Shown here one piece after another: positions 40,536 to 50,731 of a stretch of DNA of 64,000 bases. Below the pieces are notes generated by a model. That model made no database searches, had not been told where the DNA came from, and saw nothing but the letters and a program-made list of their open reading frames with translations. Location: contig KV918773.1 of NCBI GenBank assembly GCA_002049455.2, positions 434,001 to 498,000 of the forward strand. Reading direction: 5' to 3'. This stretch comes from Porphyra umbilicalis (lineage: Eukaryota; Rhodophyta; Bangiophyceae; Bangiales; Bangiaceae). Made by a program: the position numbers and the translations under genes. The stretch's first letter is position 1. Every line of letters begins with the position of its first letter.

Positions 40536-41079
40536 TGTTGGAACGTCATGCTCAACGCCGCTGTAAGCCCTCCTGCTGTAAAAAGCAAAATTCAAGAAAC
40601 CAGTTATTGACAAGGTTCGAACACCCGACTCCCGGACGCGATCCGAAGGTCACGCCTAATGAGAGTGGGTGTCTAATTCTCACTAGGCTACCCATGTGAA
40701 TTCCTCGCAGTTTGGTGACCGCTGGTGCATTCGACATTTGTACCCGTGCGATTTTGAGTGAAAATTTTGCGACTTCACATTTTTTGTTCTTGCGCTTCTG
40801 ATGCTTTGATTTGCGTGGGCTTTGCTTTGATCCCTGATGCTTTGATTTGGTGAGCGTTTTGATTTAGAGTGTGGGCGGGCGCGTGCGCGGGCGAGCTGGT
40901 TGGGCTGCGTCGTGGGCTTGAGTGCACCGACTTGGACTACTTGAGGAGTGCCCTTGATGGGAAGAGGGGCGCTTTGGAGAGACAACCAACAAAGCACGTT
41001 CGCACACATACACACAAGCTCAAGCCACTCAACCACTTCACCGTGGTCCCCCATCCCCTATCGCCACTGCGATTTGACA
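40536..41079 (+). repeat. 5' LTR of copia element
   Basis: About 544 bp. Its first half differs from the right LTR at roughly one site in ten, while about 250 bp in the second half are identical. On the minus strand it contains a tRNA-like A box and B box. Confidence 0.92.
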
Positions 41080-41243
41080 GGTTATGGGCCAAGAGCCGGG
41101 GCTGTGACAAGGGCAAGGTGTGCCAGCCGGCGTCGCGGCGGTCGCGACAAGTGCGAAGAAGAAGAGTGCGAGGTCGTTCAAGGACGTGACGATCAAGGCG
41201 CAAGGTTCGGCAAGATCGGGAAGCGCTACGACAAGCAGGCATC

Positions 41244-44200
41244 ATGGGCGGTGGCGCTGCCGGCATGGGCGGCATCAAGATTGACAAGTTGACGGACACG
41301 AACTTCCACGAGTGGCGCCAGCGGATCAAGATGATCCTGGCGCTGCGCGATCTGGACGACATGCTTGACGAAGACGGCAAGCCGACGCACGCGGAGGACC
41401 GCGAGTTGGCGGTGTGGAAGCGTCGAGACACGAAGGCGAGCGCCATCATCGGGCTCACCCTTGGGTCTGAGCAGTTCGAGCACGTCTCGGGGTGCAAGAC
41501 GACGGCGGAAATGTGGTCGACCCTGCAAGGCGTTTTCCAGCGCAAGAGTTTGATGAAAAAGATGAAGGCGCGACGCGAATTTTACACCGTCGCGATGAAC
41601 GTCGGCGAGGGCATGCTGCGCTATATCGACCGCGTGCGCAACCTCTGCGAGAACCTCAAGGCCATGGGCGGCGAGGTGATGGAGATGGATGTCGCCATGA
41701 GCGTTCTCAACGGGCTGACGTCAAAGTATGAGAACCTGCTGGTGGCTCTAGACGCCAAGGGCGAGGACGAGCTAAGCCTCGACTTTGTCAAAAGCCGCTT
41801 GCTTCAGGAGGAGCGGCGTCAGGCGGGCAAGTCACCGGCGATCAAGCGCATTGGTGACATGGCACTCGTCGGCGCCAACTATCGAGGTCAAGGCCGCCGT
41901 GGCGACCTTTTCAAGATCGAGTGCTACTACTGCCACAAGTTTGGGCACATCGCTCATGATTGCCCAGAGCTCAAGGCCAAGAAGCAGAGACAGGACAAGG
42001 TGGCCGCGATTGCGGCTGATGACGGTAGCGACAGCGACGACGCCATCTGTCTCGTTGGCAACGCGGATGACAACGATGACATGTGCAAGTCGTGGCTTGT
42101 CGACTCTGCGGCGTCTGCACACATGTGCTGGATGCGTGCGTGCTTCCATGACTACAAGACGACCACGGGACGGAGCGTCACGATTGGTGACAAGGGGTCC
42201 GCGGCCACGGCGGGCGTCGGAACCGTCGTCCTCAACGTCATCGTTCAAGGCAAGACGCGCAAGATCGAATTGGAGAAGGTGCTCCAAGTTCCTACTATGG
42301 GCTTCAACCTCATGTCGGCCGGCATGATGGAGGAACGTGGTGCGGAAGTGTCGTTCAAGCGCGGTATGTCCGTCATCAAGATGAACGAGACAATTTCTGC
42401 GTGCGGCACGCGTAAGAACGGGCTCTACCACCTGGACATGGCCCCTATGTCGGATGTTGCTGCGGTGGCCTCCCTGCAGCTATGGCATAAGCGTCTTGGC
42501 CACGTGAACGTGGCCGGCGTCAAGAGAATGATCAAGAACAATGACGTAGACGGACTTCAGTGCACTTCCATGGTGGTCAAGGACATCTGCGAGCCGTGCG
42601 TGTACGGCAAGGCGGCAATGACGCCTCTGCCTAGCGCAAGAGGCGTTCGTGTGACCAGGCGGCTCCAGCTCGTGCACTCGGACCTCGGTGGACCTATGTC
42701 AGAACCCTCTCGTGGCGGAGCGCTCTACTTCGGCACGTTCACCGACGACTTCTCCCGCTGGACAGACGTGGTCTTCTTCCACAAGAAGAGCGATCTTCTC
42801 GCGGAGTACAAGAAGTGGCTGACCAAGGCACAGCTGCACACCGGCAACAAGATCAAGGTGCTCCGGTCCGACAACGGAGGCGAGTACGTGTCGTCCGCAT
42901 TCAAGGCACTTCACGATGAGAACGGCACGACGCACCAGACGACGGTGCCCGACACGCCGCAGCAGAACGGGGTTGCTGAGCGACTCAACCAAGTTCTCTT
43001 GGAGATGGCACGCACCATGATGCGACACAAGGACGTCGACCAGGATCTTTGGGCGGATGCCATCAAGACGGCGGTCTACATCAAGAACCGCGTCACCAGC
43101 CGTGCGCTTCGCGTAGGCAAGACGCCTCATGAGCTATGGACCGGGAACAAGCCCGACGTAAGCCACATGCCGGTGTTTAGGTCAACATGCTGGGTGGTAC
43201 TGCACAAGAGCCACGTCGATGGCAAGTTCGGAGACAAGGCGGCAAAGGGCATCTTCATGGGCTATCTCGACGGCAGCAAGGCGTACAAGGTCACCCTCGA
43301 CGACGGCAAGGTCGACAAGGCGCGAAGCGTCGTTTTCTCCGAGAACAAATCAAGCAAGGTTGCAGATGTTCCAGAGGACTCACCCGTGGACGAAGTCGTG
43401 GAAGGCGAGACGGGCTTAAATGCCGGCAGCGACGACCAAGACTTCGACGCTGAAGACGACCAAGACGTCGACGCTGAAGATGACAGCGGAGACGACCAGC
43501 AAGATGATGGCTCGGACAAATCGGCAGACGACAATCAAGGTTCTGCCGGATCTCAAGACACGCTGCGTCGGAGCGGCAGATCGCGGAGGCCGCCGGTTGA
43601 GTACTGGCGTCCAGTGAGCCTCGTTGCTCACGAGGCTTCCATGACGTATGGGCAAGCAGTTCAAGGACAAGAGTCGACCAAGTGGCGGGCCGCAATGGAC
43701 CAGGAGATGGACTCTATCCGCAAGAATAAGACAAGGCGTTTGACGGATCGCCCGGTCGGCCGACGCGTGCTCAAGGGCAAGTGGGTTTACAAGGTCACGG
43801 ACGAGCTGGACAAGGTCGGGAACAACACGACGCGGCACAAGGCGCGCCTGTGCTTTATGGGCAATCGGCAGATCAAGGGGCTTGACTTCAACGAGACGTT
43901 TGCGCCGGTGGCCATGTTCACTACCATCCGATGCATCCTGGCGATGACGGCGGCGAACGGGTGGGAGCTGCATCAGATGGACGTCAAGACGGCCTTCCTG
44001 AACGGCGACCTCGACGAGGAGGTCTACATGGAGCAGCCGGAGGGATACGTCGATCCCACGTATCCGGACAAGGTGTGCCGTCTTCTCCAAGCGCGGTATG
44101 GGCTTAAGCAAGCCCCCAAGATGTGGTACGCCAAGCTTGACGCCTTCCCCAAGTCGCAAGAGTTTGACCACATCGACCCGGATGCCTGCCTCTATTTCCA

Positions 44201-45194
44201 GATGGATGACGGTGAGATCATCATCGTCCTGGTGTACGTCGAAGATCTTCTTCTGGTCGGGTCAAGCATGGAGGCGATTAACAAAATCAAGAAGGCGCTT
44301 CGCAAGCGCTTCGAGATGAAGGACCTGGGCGAGGCCAAGGTCATCCTCGGGCTAGAGATCAGCCGTGACAAGACGTTGGGCACCCTCAAGCTGTCGCAGG
44401 GCAAGTACGCGGGACAAGTGCTCGAGAAATTCGGTATGGCGGAGTGAAACCCGATCGCGACGCCGTTGGAGGTCGGGCTGCAGCTGACTAAGTCGGAGAA
44501 GAGCGACGAGTCTCTTCCTTATCGCGAGGCTGTCGGAAGCCTGATGTACCTGATGGTCGGGACGCGTCCTGATCTCGCCTTTGCGGTCGGCAAGCTCAGC
44601 CGTTTCGTGTCGGGCTACGGGAAGGAGCACTGGGCGGCTGTTAAGCGCGTCCTCCGATATGTCAAGGGGTCTGCCGACAAGGGCCTGGTCTACAACAAGT
44701 CCGCGTCGGGCATCCTCCAAGGTTTCAGCGATGCCGACTAGGCAGGTGACTACGAGACGCGGCGGTCTACGACAGGCTTCATGTTCATCTTTGGCGGGGC
44801 GGCCGTCAGCTGGGCTTCGAAGTTGCAGAAGACGGTGGCGCTATCTACCATGGAGGCGGAGTACATGGCTCTTTGCGAGGCCAGCAAGGAAGCTGTTTGG
44901 CTCGACAAGCTCATCCAACGCGTCACCATGCTCGTGACGCAGTCGGACAACTTGGTTGGGCCGGTTAACATCAAGGTCGACAACAGCGGCTGCATCGACT
45001 TCGCCAAGAATCCCGTCGAGCACAAGCGCACCAAGCACATCGACATTCGCTACCACTTTGTGCGGGATGCGATCACGACGGAAAAGGTCATCCTCGAGCA
45101 CTGCCCAACGGACGAGATGGCGGCAGACCCGATGACGAAGGAGCTTGCCAAGGTCAAGCACGACACGCATGTCAAGACGATGGGTATATGTTGA
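41244..45194 (+). pseudogene. copia gag-pol
   Basis: Starts at ATG 41244 (MGGGAAGMGGIKIDKLTDTN). Gag domain of the UBN2 type (FHEWRQRIKMILALRD), then zinc knuckle CYYCHKFGHIAHDC near 41.93 kb. Protease VDSAASAHM near 42.1 kb and the GAG-pre-integrase block LWHKRLGHVNVAG near 42.48 kb. Integrase core with HSDLGGPMSEPS, DNGGEYVSSAF and PQQNGVAERLNQVL to about 43.2 kb. An acidic linker leads to reverse transcriptase (WELHQMDVKTAFLNGDLDEE, VYVEDLLLVGSS) to 44.4 kb, and RNase H with [13 protein letters not shown] to 45.19 kb. This order is diagnostic of Ty1/copia. Broken in about two places near the RT-RNase H end. Confidence 0.92.
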
Positions 45195-45359
45195 CTTCAA
45201 GTACGCGCCGTAAGTACATTCGGATATAAGTACATTGCTCATCCAAGGCGGCCATGACGGGCGGCATCGGATTTGGGACGTCAAGATTCTAGGCGGACTT
45301 ACTTTTCGAAAAGTACTTCAAGGGCGGTCAGCTGTCAGGCGGCGTCAAGCAAGGGGGCG

Positions 45360-45909
45360 TGTTGGAACGTCATGCTCAACGCCGCTGTAAGCCCTCCTGC
45401 TGTAATAAGCAAATTTCAAAAAACCAGGTATTGACAAGGTTCGAACCCCCGACTCCGGGACGCGACCCGAAGGTCAAGGTCACGCCGAATGAGAGTAAGT
45501 GCCTACTTCCCACTTGGCTACCCATGCGACTTCTTCGCGGTTTGATGACCGCCGGTGCATTCGACATTTGTACCCGTGCGATTTTGAGTGAACTTTTTGC
45601 GATTTCACCTTTTTTGTTCTTGCGCTTCTGATGCTTTGATTTGCGTGGGCTTTGCTTTGATCCCTGATGCTTTGATTTGGTGAGCGTTTTGATTTAGAGT
45701 GTGGGCGGGCGCGTGCGCGGGCGAGCTGGTTGGGCTGCGTCGTGGGCTTGAGTGCACCGACTTGGACTACTTGAGGAGTGCCCTTGATGGGAAGAGGGGC
45801 GCTTTGGAGAGACAACCAACAAAGCACGTTCGCACACATACACACAAGCTCAAGCCACTCAACCACTTCAACGTGGTCCCCCATTCCCTATCCCCACTGC
45901 GATTCAACA
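45360..45909 (+). repeat. 3' LTR of copia element
   Basis: About 550 bp, followed by target duplication TGACA at 45910-45914. On the minus strand it carries GTAGCCAAGTGGGAAGTAGG (A-box/D-arm-like) and GGGGGTTCGAACC (B-box/T-arm-like). Confidence 0.92.
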
Positions 45910-45922
45910 TGACAAACTCCTG

Positions 45923-46762
45923 GTGGCCCAGCGCATAGGCCTCTGTGAGGGCCTGGGTGACCTGGCCTACCCCTACTCGGCGGGGGTAACGGCGACGTCG
46001 CCCCCACCCAACTCGGGTTGGGGTGCGCCGGGAGCCAGTGTCCCCCAGCAGCGCAAGCGTACCCGAAGTACTGCCGAGCGCCCCCCTGCTCGTGGGGGCG
46101 CTGTCCGGCGGACCACCCGGGCGGGGGCATCCCCCGCGGGACGGTCGGGCCGTCCGACGTTTGCCCCGCCGGGGGTGCCGTACTACCCGCCCCTTGGGGC
46201 GGGGCAGAGACTCAGCTGGGGGTACGTCACCCCGCGGTGCGCCCACGCCTTGGCGTCCACCTACCGAAGTGCGGCGGGGGCGCTGAGGGCTGCCCATGGG
46301 GAGGCGATAGTTGCCTCCCTGGTGGATACCCTGGCGTGGGTCACCCGGGGGGCGGGGTCCGTACTGCGGGACTCCTCGTCCCCCCGGTCTGCCGCAGCCG
46401 CGCAGTTCCTGGTGGACACCATCCCGGAGGCCATCGGGTACCAGATGGCCTCCCGCTTGGAGGGGTACGGCCAGCGGGTGGCGGCTGGGCCCGCGAAGGC
46501 TTCGGCGGGCGGGGGCCCTAGTCGGGCCCCGAACGCCGGGGAGCCTGCTGGCTCGGCCGCGCCCTACCATGGGGGCGGCTACCCCTCCACTGTTGGATGG
46601 TACGCCGCGGCGGGGGCGGCACCGAGTAGGGTGCCGCGCTCGTCGTGGGGGCCGGGCCCCTCGGACCGGGGGTCGGCCCAGGAGTACCCGGACCACTCGG
46701 GTCACGACCAGGTTGGTGGGTACGTTCGCGACGACCGCCCGCACTCGTCGGGTAGGGAGTAA
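45923..46762 (+). CDS. Antisense ORF of Ty3 element 2 (279 aa), unknown
   Basis: Runs opposite to pol, between the pol end (46.9 kb) and the copia insertion, so its original 5' end may lie on the other side of the copia element. Pro/Arg/Gly-rich N-terminus, then SWGYVTPRCAHALASTYRSA, an Ala-rich helical block (GALRAAHGEAIVASLVDTLA) and AAAAQFLVDTIPEAIGYQMA, then a Gly/Tyr/Ser/Arg-rich tail ending HSSGRE. No family is recognised. It occupies the same site and orientation as antisense ORF B of Ty3 element 1 and shares its layout, though direct sequence similarity is weak by eye. Confidence 0.5.
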   Translation: MAQRIGLCEGLGDLAYPYSAGVTATSPPPNSGWGAPGASVPQQRKRTRSTAERPPARGGAVRRTTRAGASPAGRSGRPTFAPPGVPYYPPLGAGQRLSWGYVTPRCAHALASTYRSAAGALRAAHGEAIVASLVDTLAWVTRGAGSVLRDSSSPRSAAAAQFLVDTIPEAIGYQMASRLEGYGQRVAAGPAKASAGGGPSRAPNAGEPAGSAAPYHGGGYPSTVGWYAAAGAAPSRVPRSSWGPGPSDRGSAQEYPDHSGHDQVGGYVRDDRPHSSGRE

Positions 46763-49700
46763 ATACCCAGGTTGGAGTGGGGCGCCGGGGCGCTCAGTGA
46801 TGCGCAGCCCGGCCCCCGGTGGGCTTGTCCCTAGTGGGGTTGGATCTTTTGTCGGGGGTGTGTGCGAGGGGGACCCCGTACTGGGGGTTGTTTGTTGTAT
46901 TATACGCTTCTTCTCATCTTGAGCCGGTGCCATAAGTGCTGGCGGACCTTCTCAGCCGGGAGGTCCTCCACATAGTGGCAGGAGTCCTCCCGGGGTCCAT
47001 ACCCGAACCACCTGACCTTGAGCATGAGTCGCTCCTGGTCATCGTACCCCTGTCCGACAAAGCGGTCGATGACAGCCTCAATCGGTTTACGGGCCGATGT
47101 GGGGAGGGACGGGACCCGCCACGCGGTCAGTGCCCGCGCCCACGCCGGGTCCCCCTCGGGTGGTTCCGGGGCCCGGGTGGCGTGGTTCCCATTGATGGTA
47201 CGGATACCATCGTCACTTTCGATGGTAAGCCGACGCCCGTCGGTCTTCAAGATCTGGTAGGGTCCCAGTGTCTTGAAGACGAGCTTACCCCCCTGGTTCT
47301 CGTGGGACTTCACGAATACCCAGTCTCCAACTTGGAGGGCTTCGCGGCGAGTCTGCCCGCGGTTGTCGAAGGCTCGTTTATACCGGGCCTGTGCCTTCTC
47401 CATGGTCTTCCGTACTAGGGGGATCAGGGAGTCAAGGCGCTGGAGGAAATTCTCCTTGGCTCGCCCGGGGGTTACTATCTCCCCGGGGTTGGAACCCGCT
47501 GTAAGTCGCTCGAGGGCCACGGGGGTAAGCTGTCGGGGGCTGACGAACACAAAGGGGATTTGCCCGGTGCTACTATGCGCTTGCGAATTGAAAGCCGTTA
47601 CTTCCAGGCTTAAGTATCGGGACCACGTAACTACGTGGTCACTTACGTAGTGTCGTAGTTGCTCTACAAAGGTCTTATTAAACCGTTCGACCTGCCCATT
47701 AGTTTGTGGGTGGTAAGAGGTGGCATAGTTAGTGTCAATACCTAGGGTCTTGAGCACCCCTTGCCAGAGTACGGCAGCAAGTTGGGGTCCGTTATCCGAC
47801 AAAATTGAATCAGGGATCCCATAGCTAGCAACCCAAGTGTCAAGGAACGCGCTGAGAACATCCAGAGCGGTGATGTCTCGAAGCGGGACCGCCCGAGTGA
47901 CCTTAGTCAATCGGTCACAAATAACAAGGATATACTCATATCCTTCGGGGGTCCTGGGCAGGGGGCCAAGTGAGTCAATGGCCAGCGCTGCGAAGGGTTC
48001 CGTCGCGGGGAACAACCTCATGAACACTTTACTCTGCGTACCCATGAGCCGGTTCTTGGCACAGGTGGGGAAAGCTGCCACCCACCCGAACACGTCCATC
48101 GCCAGCGAGGGCCAGTAGTATTGGTCCCGCAAGGTCTGGTACATGCGCGTCCCCCCTGGATGCGCAGCCAACGGGGAGGAGTGCTCCGTTCGTAATACGT
48201 CCTTGACTAGGGATTGGGGGACCAGTACCTGCTGGGTCCCCTCGCGGTGTCCGCGACGGCACAACAACCCGTCTGCGTTCTCGTAGAAGCGCGTGGGTGT
48301 GGGGCCGTCAAGTATCTTCTTGACCCCCTGACAGAACTCGTCTGTCGCCTGCTTCTGTACTAGTTCGCCCAGGGGTATGCGAGCGGTCTGCCTGTTCTCG
48401 GGGAGTCGGGGGTCGAGTACCGCCCCCGATCGAGCGGTCACCCCGACTGTGGGGATCTCCTGGGAGATGGGTCCCGTGTCCAGCCCCTCAGTCGGGATGC
48501 GGGACAGAGCGTCGGCCACCGCATGTTGGGGGCCGGGCTTGTATTCCACATCATAGTCGAACTCCGAGAGGAGGATGCGCCAACGATTGAGTCGATTGTT
48601 GGTGCAGGCCGTCGTGGTTAGTATCCACTTCAGTGCCTTGTGGTCACACCGGATGAGGAACTTGGTGCCTTCGATGTACGGTCGTAGTAAACCGACCGCC
48701 CACACCACACCTAGTCCCTCAATCTCGGTGACGGTGTAGTTCTTCTCCGCCGGCTGTAGGCCCTTACTGAAGTAGCCTACGGGCAGGTACTTGCCATCGG
48801 GTTGCTGCTGTAGTAGGCAGCACTCTAGCTGGTGGTTGCTAGCGTCCACATCGATGATGTTCTTCCCCTCCTTGCGCGGTATCGCAAGGATGGGCGGGTG
48901 GCATAGCTGTTCGCGTAGTTTGTCGAACGCGTTCTGTTCCGCCGGGGTAGGGGGACTCAGCCGCTTCGGAAGCTTCACGCTGTTCAAGTTGTTCAGCGGC
49001 TTCGCGGTCTTAGCGAAGTCTACCGTGAACCGACGGTAGACATTGCACATCCCCAAGAAACTCCTGAGTTGGGTTTGGGTCTGGGGGAAGCTGGCCTTTT
49101 TGATGGCCTTGAGGTTCTTCTCGTTCACACTCAAGCGTCCTGGCCGTACTACATGGCCAAGGTACTCCACCTCGTTAGTAAAGAGGTGGCATTTCTGTGC
49201 CTTGATGGTGACCCCGTGCTTCCCGAGTAAGGTGAGCACCGTGTCCAAGTGGGACAGGTGCGACTCGGCATTGGCGGAGAAGATGATGAGGTCGTCTAAG
49301 TAAACGAGCACATTCTGCCACTTGACTCCGGATAGGATCATTTTGATTGCCCGCTGGAAAGTGGCAGGGGCATTGCACAGGCCAAACGGAAGACGCGTAC
49401 ACTGGTACGTCCCACGGGGTGGCAAGTGAATGCCGTCTTCGGCTTATCCTCCTCGGCTAGGGGGATCTGCCAGTACCCCGCGTTGCAGTCTAACGTGGAG
49501 AAGAACTGTGCATCCCCTAAGGTTTCGAGGCAGTCGTCCATCCGGGGTAGTGGATACGAGTCGCGTACTCTGCGCTCGTTCAACTGCCGCTAGTCGATGC
49601 AGAACCGGGGACTCCCGTCGGGCTTCGGGATGAGTAACACCGGGCTGGCCCATTCACTCTGGCTGGGCTCTATAACTTCGAGCTTGAGCATTCGGTCGCC

Positions 49701-50525
49701 TTGGGCCTTGATGAGTTCCCTAGTTCGGGGACCCATCCGGTAGGGGTTGAGCCGGACGGGCTTGGAGCCCGGCTCCAACTCGATCTGGTGCTCCGTGGCC
49801 TTGATAGAGCCCAAGTGCCCACTCCAGAGGGCTCCGTGCTTCTCCAGTAGGGCGAGCACTTGAGGCCGCAGCCCCTCGGGCACGTTCGAAGTATGAACGT
49901 GGGGCTCCTCCACGGGGTCCGTTGCGTCGGGCGCGGTGGTCGGACTGGGGCTGAGTGCAGCCCAGTCCTCTCGGGATATGGCGGCTACCGTACCGGAGTA
50001 GGCCGACATATGCCCCATGACCATGCCCGTGGGGAGTCGCTTACTCGTGTTCCCCGTATGAGATACCTCCACATACCACGTCTGGTTGGCGGTGCACTCC
50101 ATGGTGCCAGTTGCAACATGCACGCGGTGGCGCTCATACACTCGATGGCGCTGGGTGACGACCCCATTCCCTTGGAATGACGTCTGTACTGGGACGTATC
50201 CCCGGGACCGCGGGGGTATAACCACCTCGTGTGCTAGGCGCACCTTGGTGTCCGCCTCACTAGCGACCCCCGACTGGGGTTGGTCCTCCCGGGCATACGA
50301 CACCGTCTTACCCCGACGAAGGATGGGGACCCTACATCCGTTTAGTAACCGGATGTACCCCTTGAGCCCGCAAATGTTGGGGACATGGACATCAGTGTAG
50401 TCGGTCCCTAGGAGTAGGGGGACCGACATGCCAGGCACTACCCCACACGTGACTGGGGTGGAGTAAGTGCCGACTCTCACCGTAAGAGCATTCCCACCAA
50501 TGTCGGGCCAACGCCATATTGGGCA

Positions 50526-50542
50526 CACGTTGCAGAAACGTG
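50526..50542 (+). other. Subterminal palindrome of PIF/Harbinger element
   Basis: CACGTTGCAGAAACGTG, starting 41 bases from the left tip. Identical in sequence and distance to the motif near the tip at 4462. The right end of this element has only a partial counterpart. Confidence 0.65.
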
Positions 50543-50670
50543 TCTCAAATTCGCCGTTGGCCAGTTCTCGGGGCGGGTAACAATGTCGAACGTGCACGCG
50601 GCGTTGCCAACGGAGGTCAAGCGAGTTAAAACGCGAATGTACTTGCGTCCGATTCGGGGTCGGAGCCGGT

Positions 50671-50731
50671 GGCCCCAGGGCCAACGAGTTGCCAACGGAG
50701 CCTCCGTTGGCAACTCGTTGGCCCTGGGGCC
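50671..50731. repeat. Perfect 61-bp palindrome (30-bp arms, 1-base centre)
   Basis: The arm 50671-50700 begins GGCCCCAGGGCCAACGAG and the arm 50702-50731 is its exact reverse complement, with C at 50701 between. It contains four GCCAACG/CGTTGGC motifs of the kind found at both ends of the transposon. Confidence 0.9.

Larger units (their letters stand above)
40536..45909 (+). mobile_element. Ty1/copia element, complete with LTRs and target duplication
   Basis: LTRs at 40536-41079 and 45360-45909 begin TGTTGG and end ACA. Perfect target duplication TGACA at 40531-40535 and 45910-45914. A polypurine tract, AAGGGGGCG, lies just before the right LTR. The inside encodes one gag-pol on the plus strand in copia order. 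It is broken in about two places, otherwise complete. It is nested in Ty3 element 2 and so younger than it. Confidence 0.95.
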
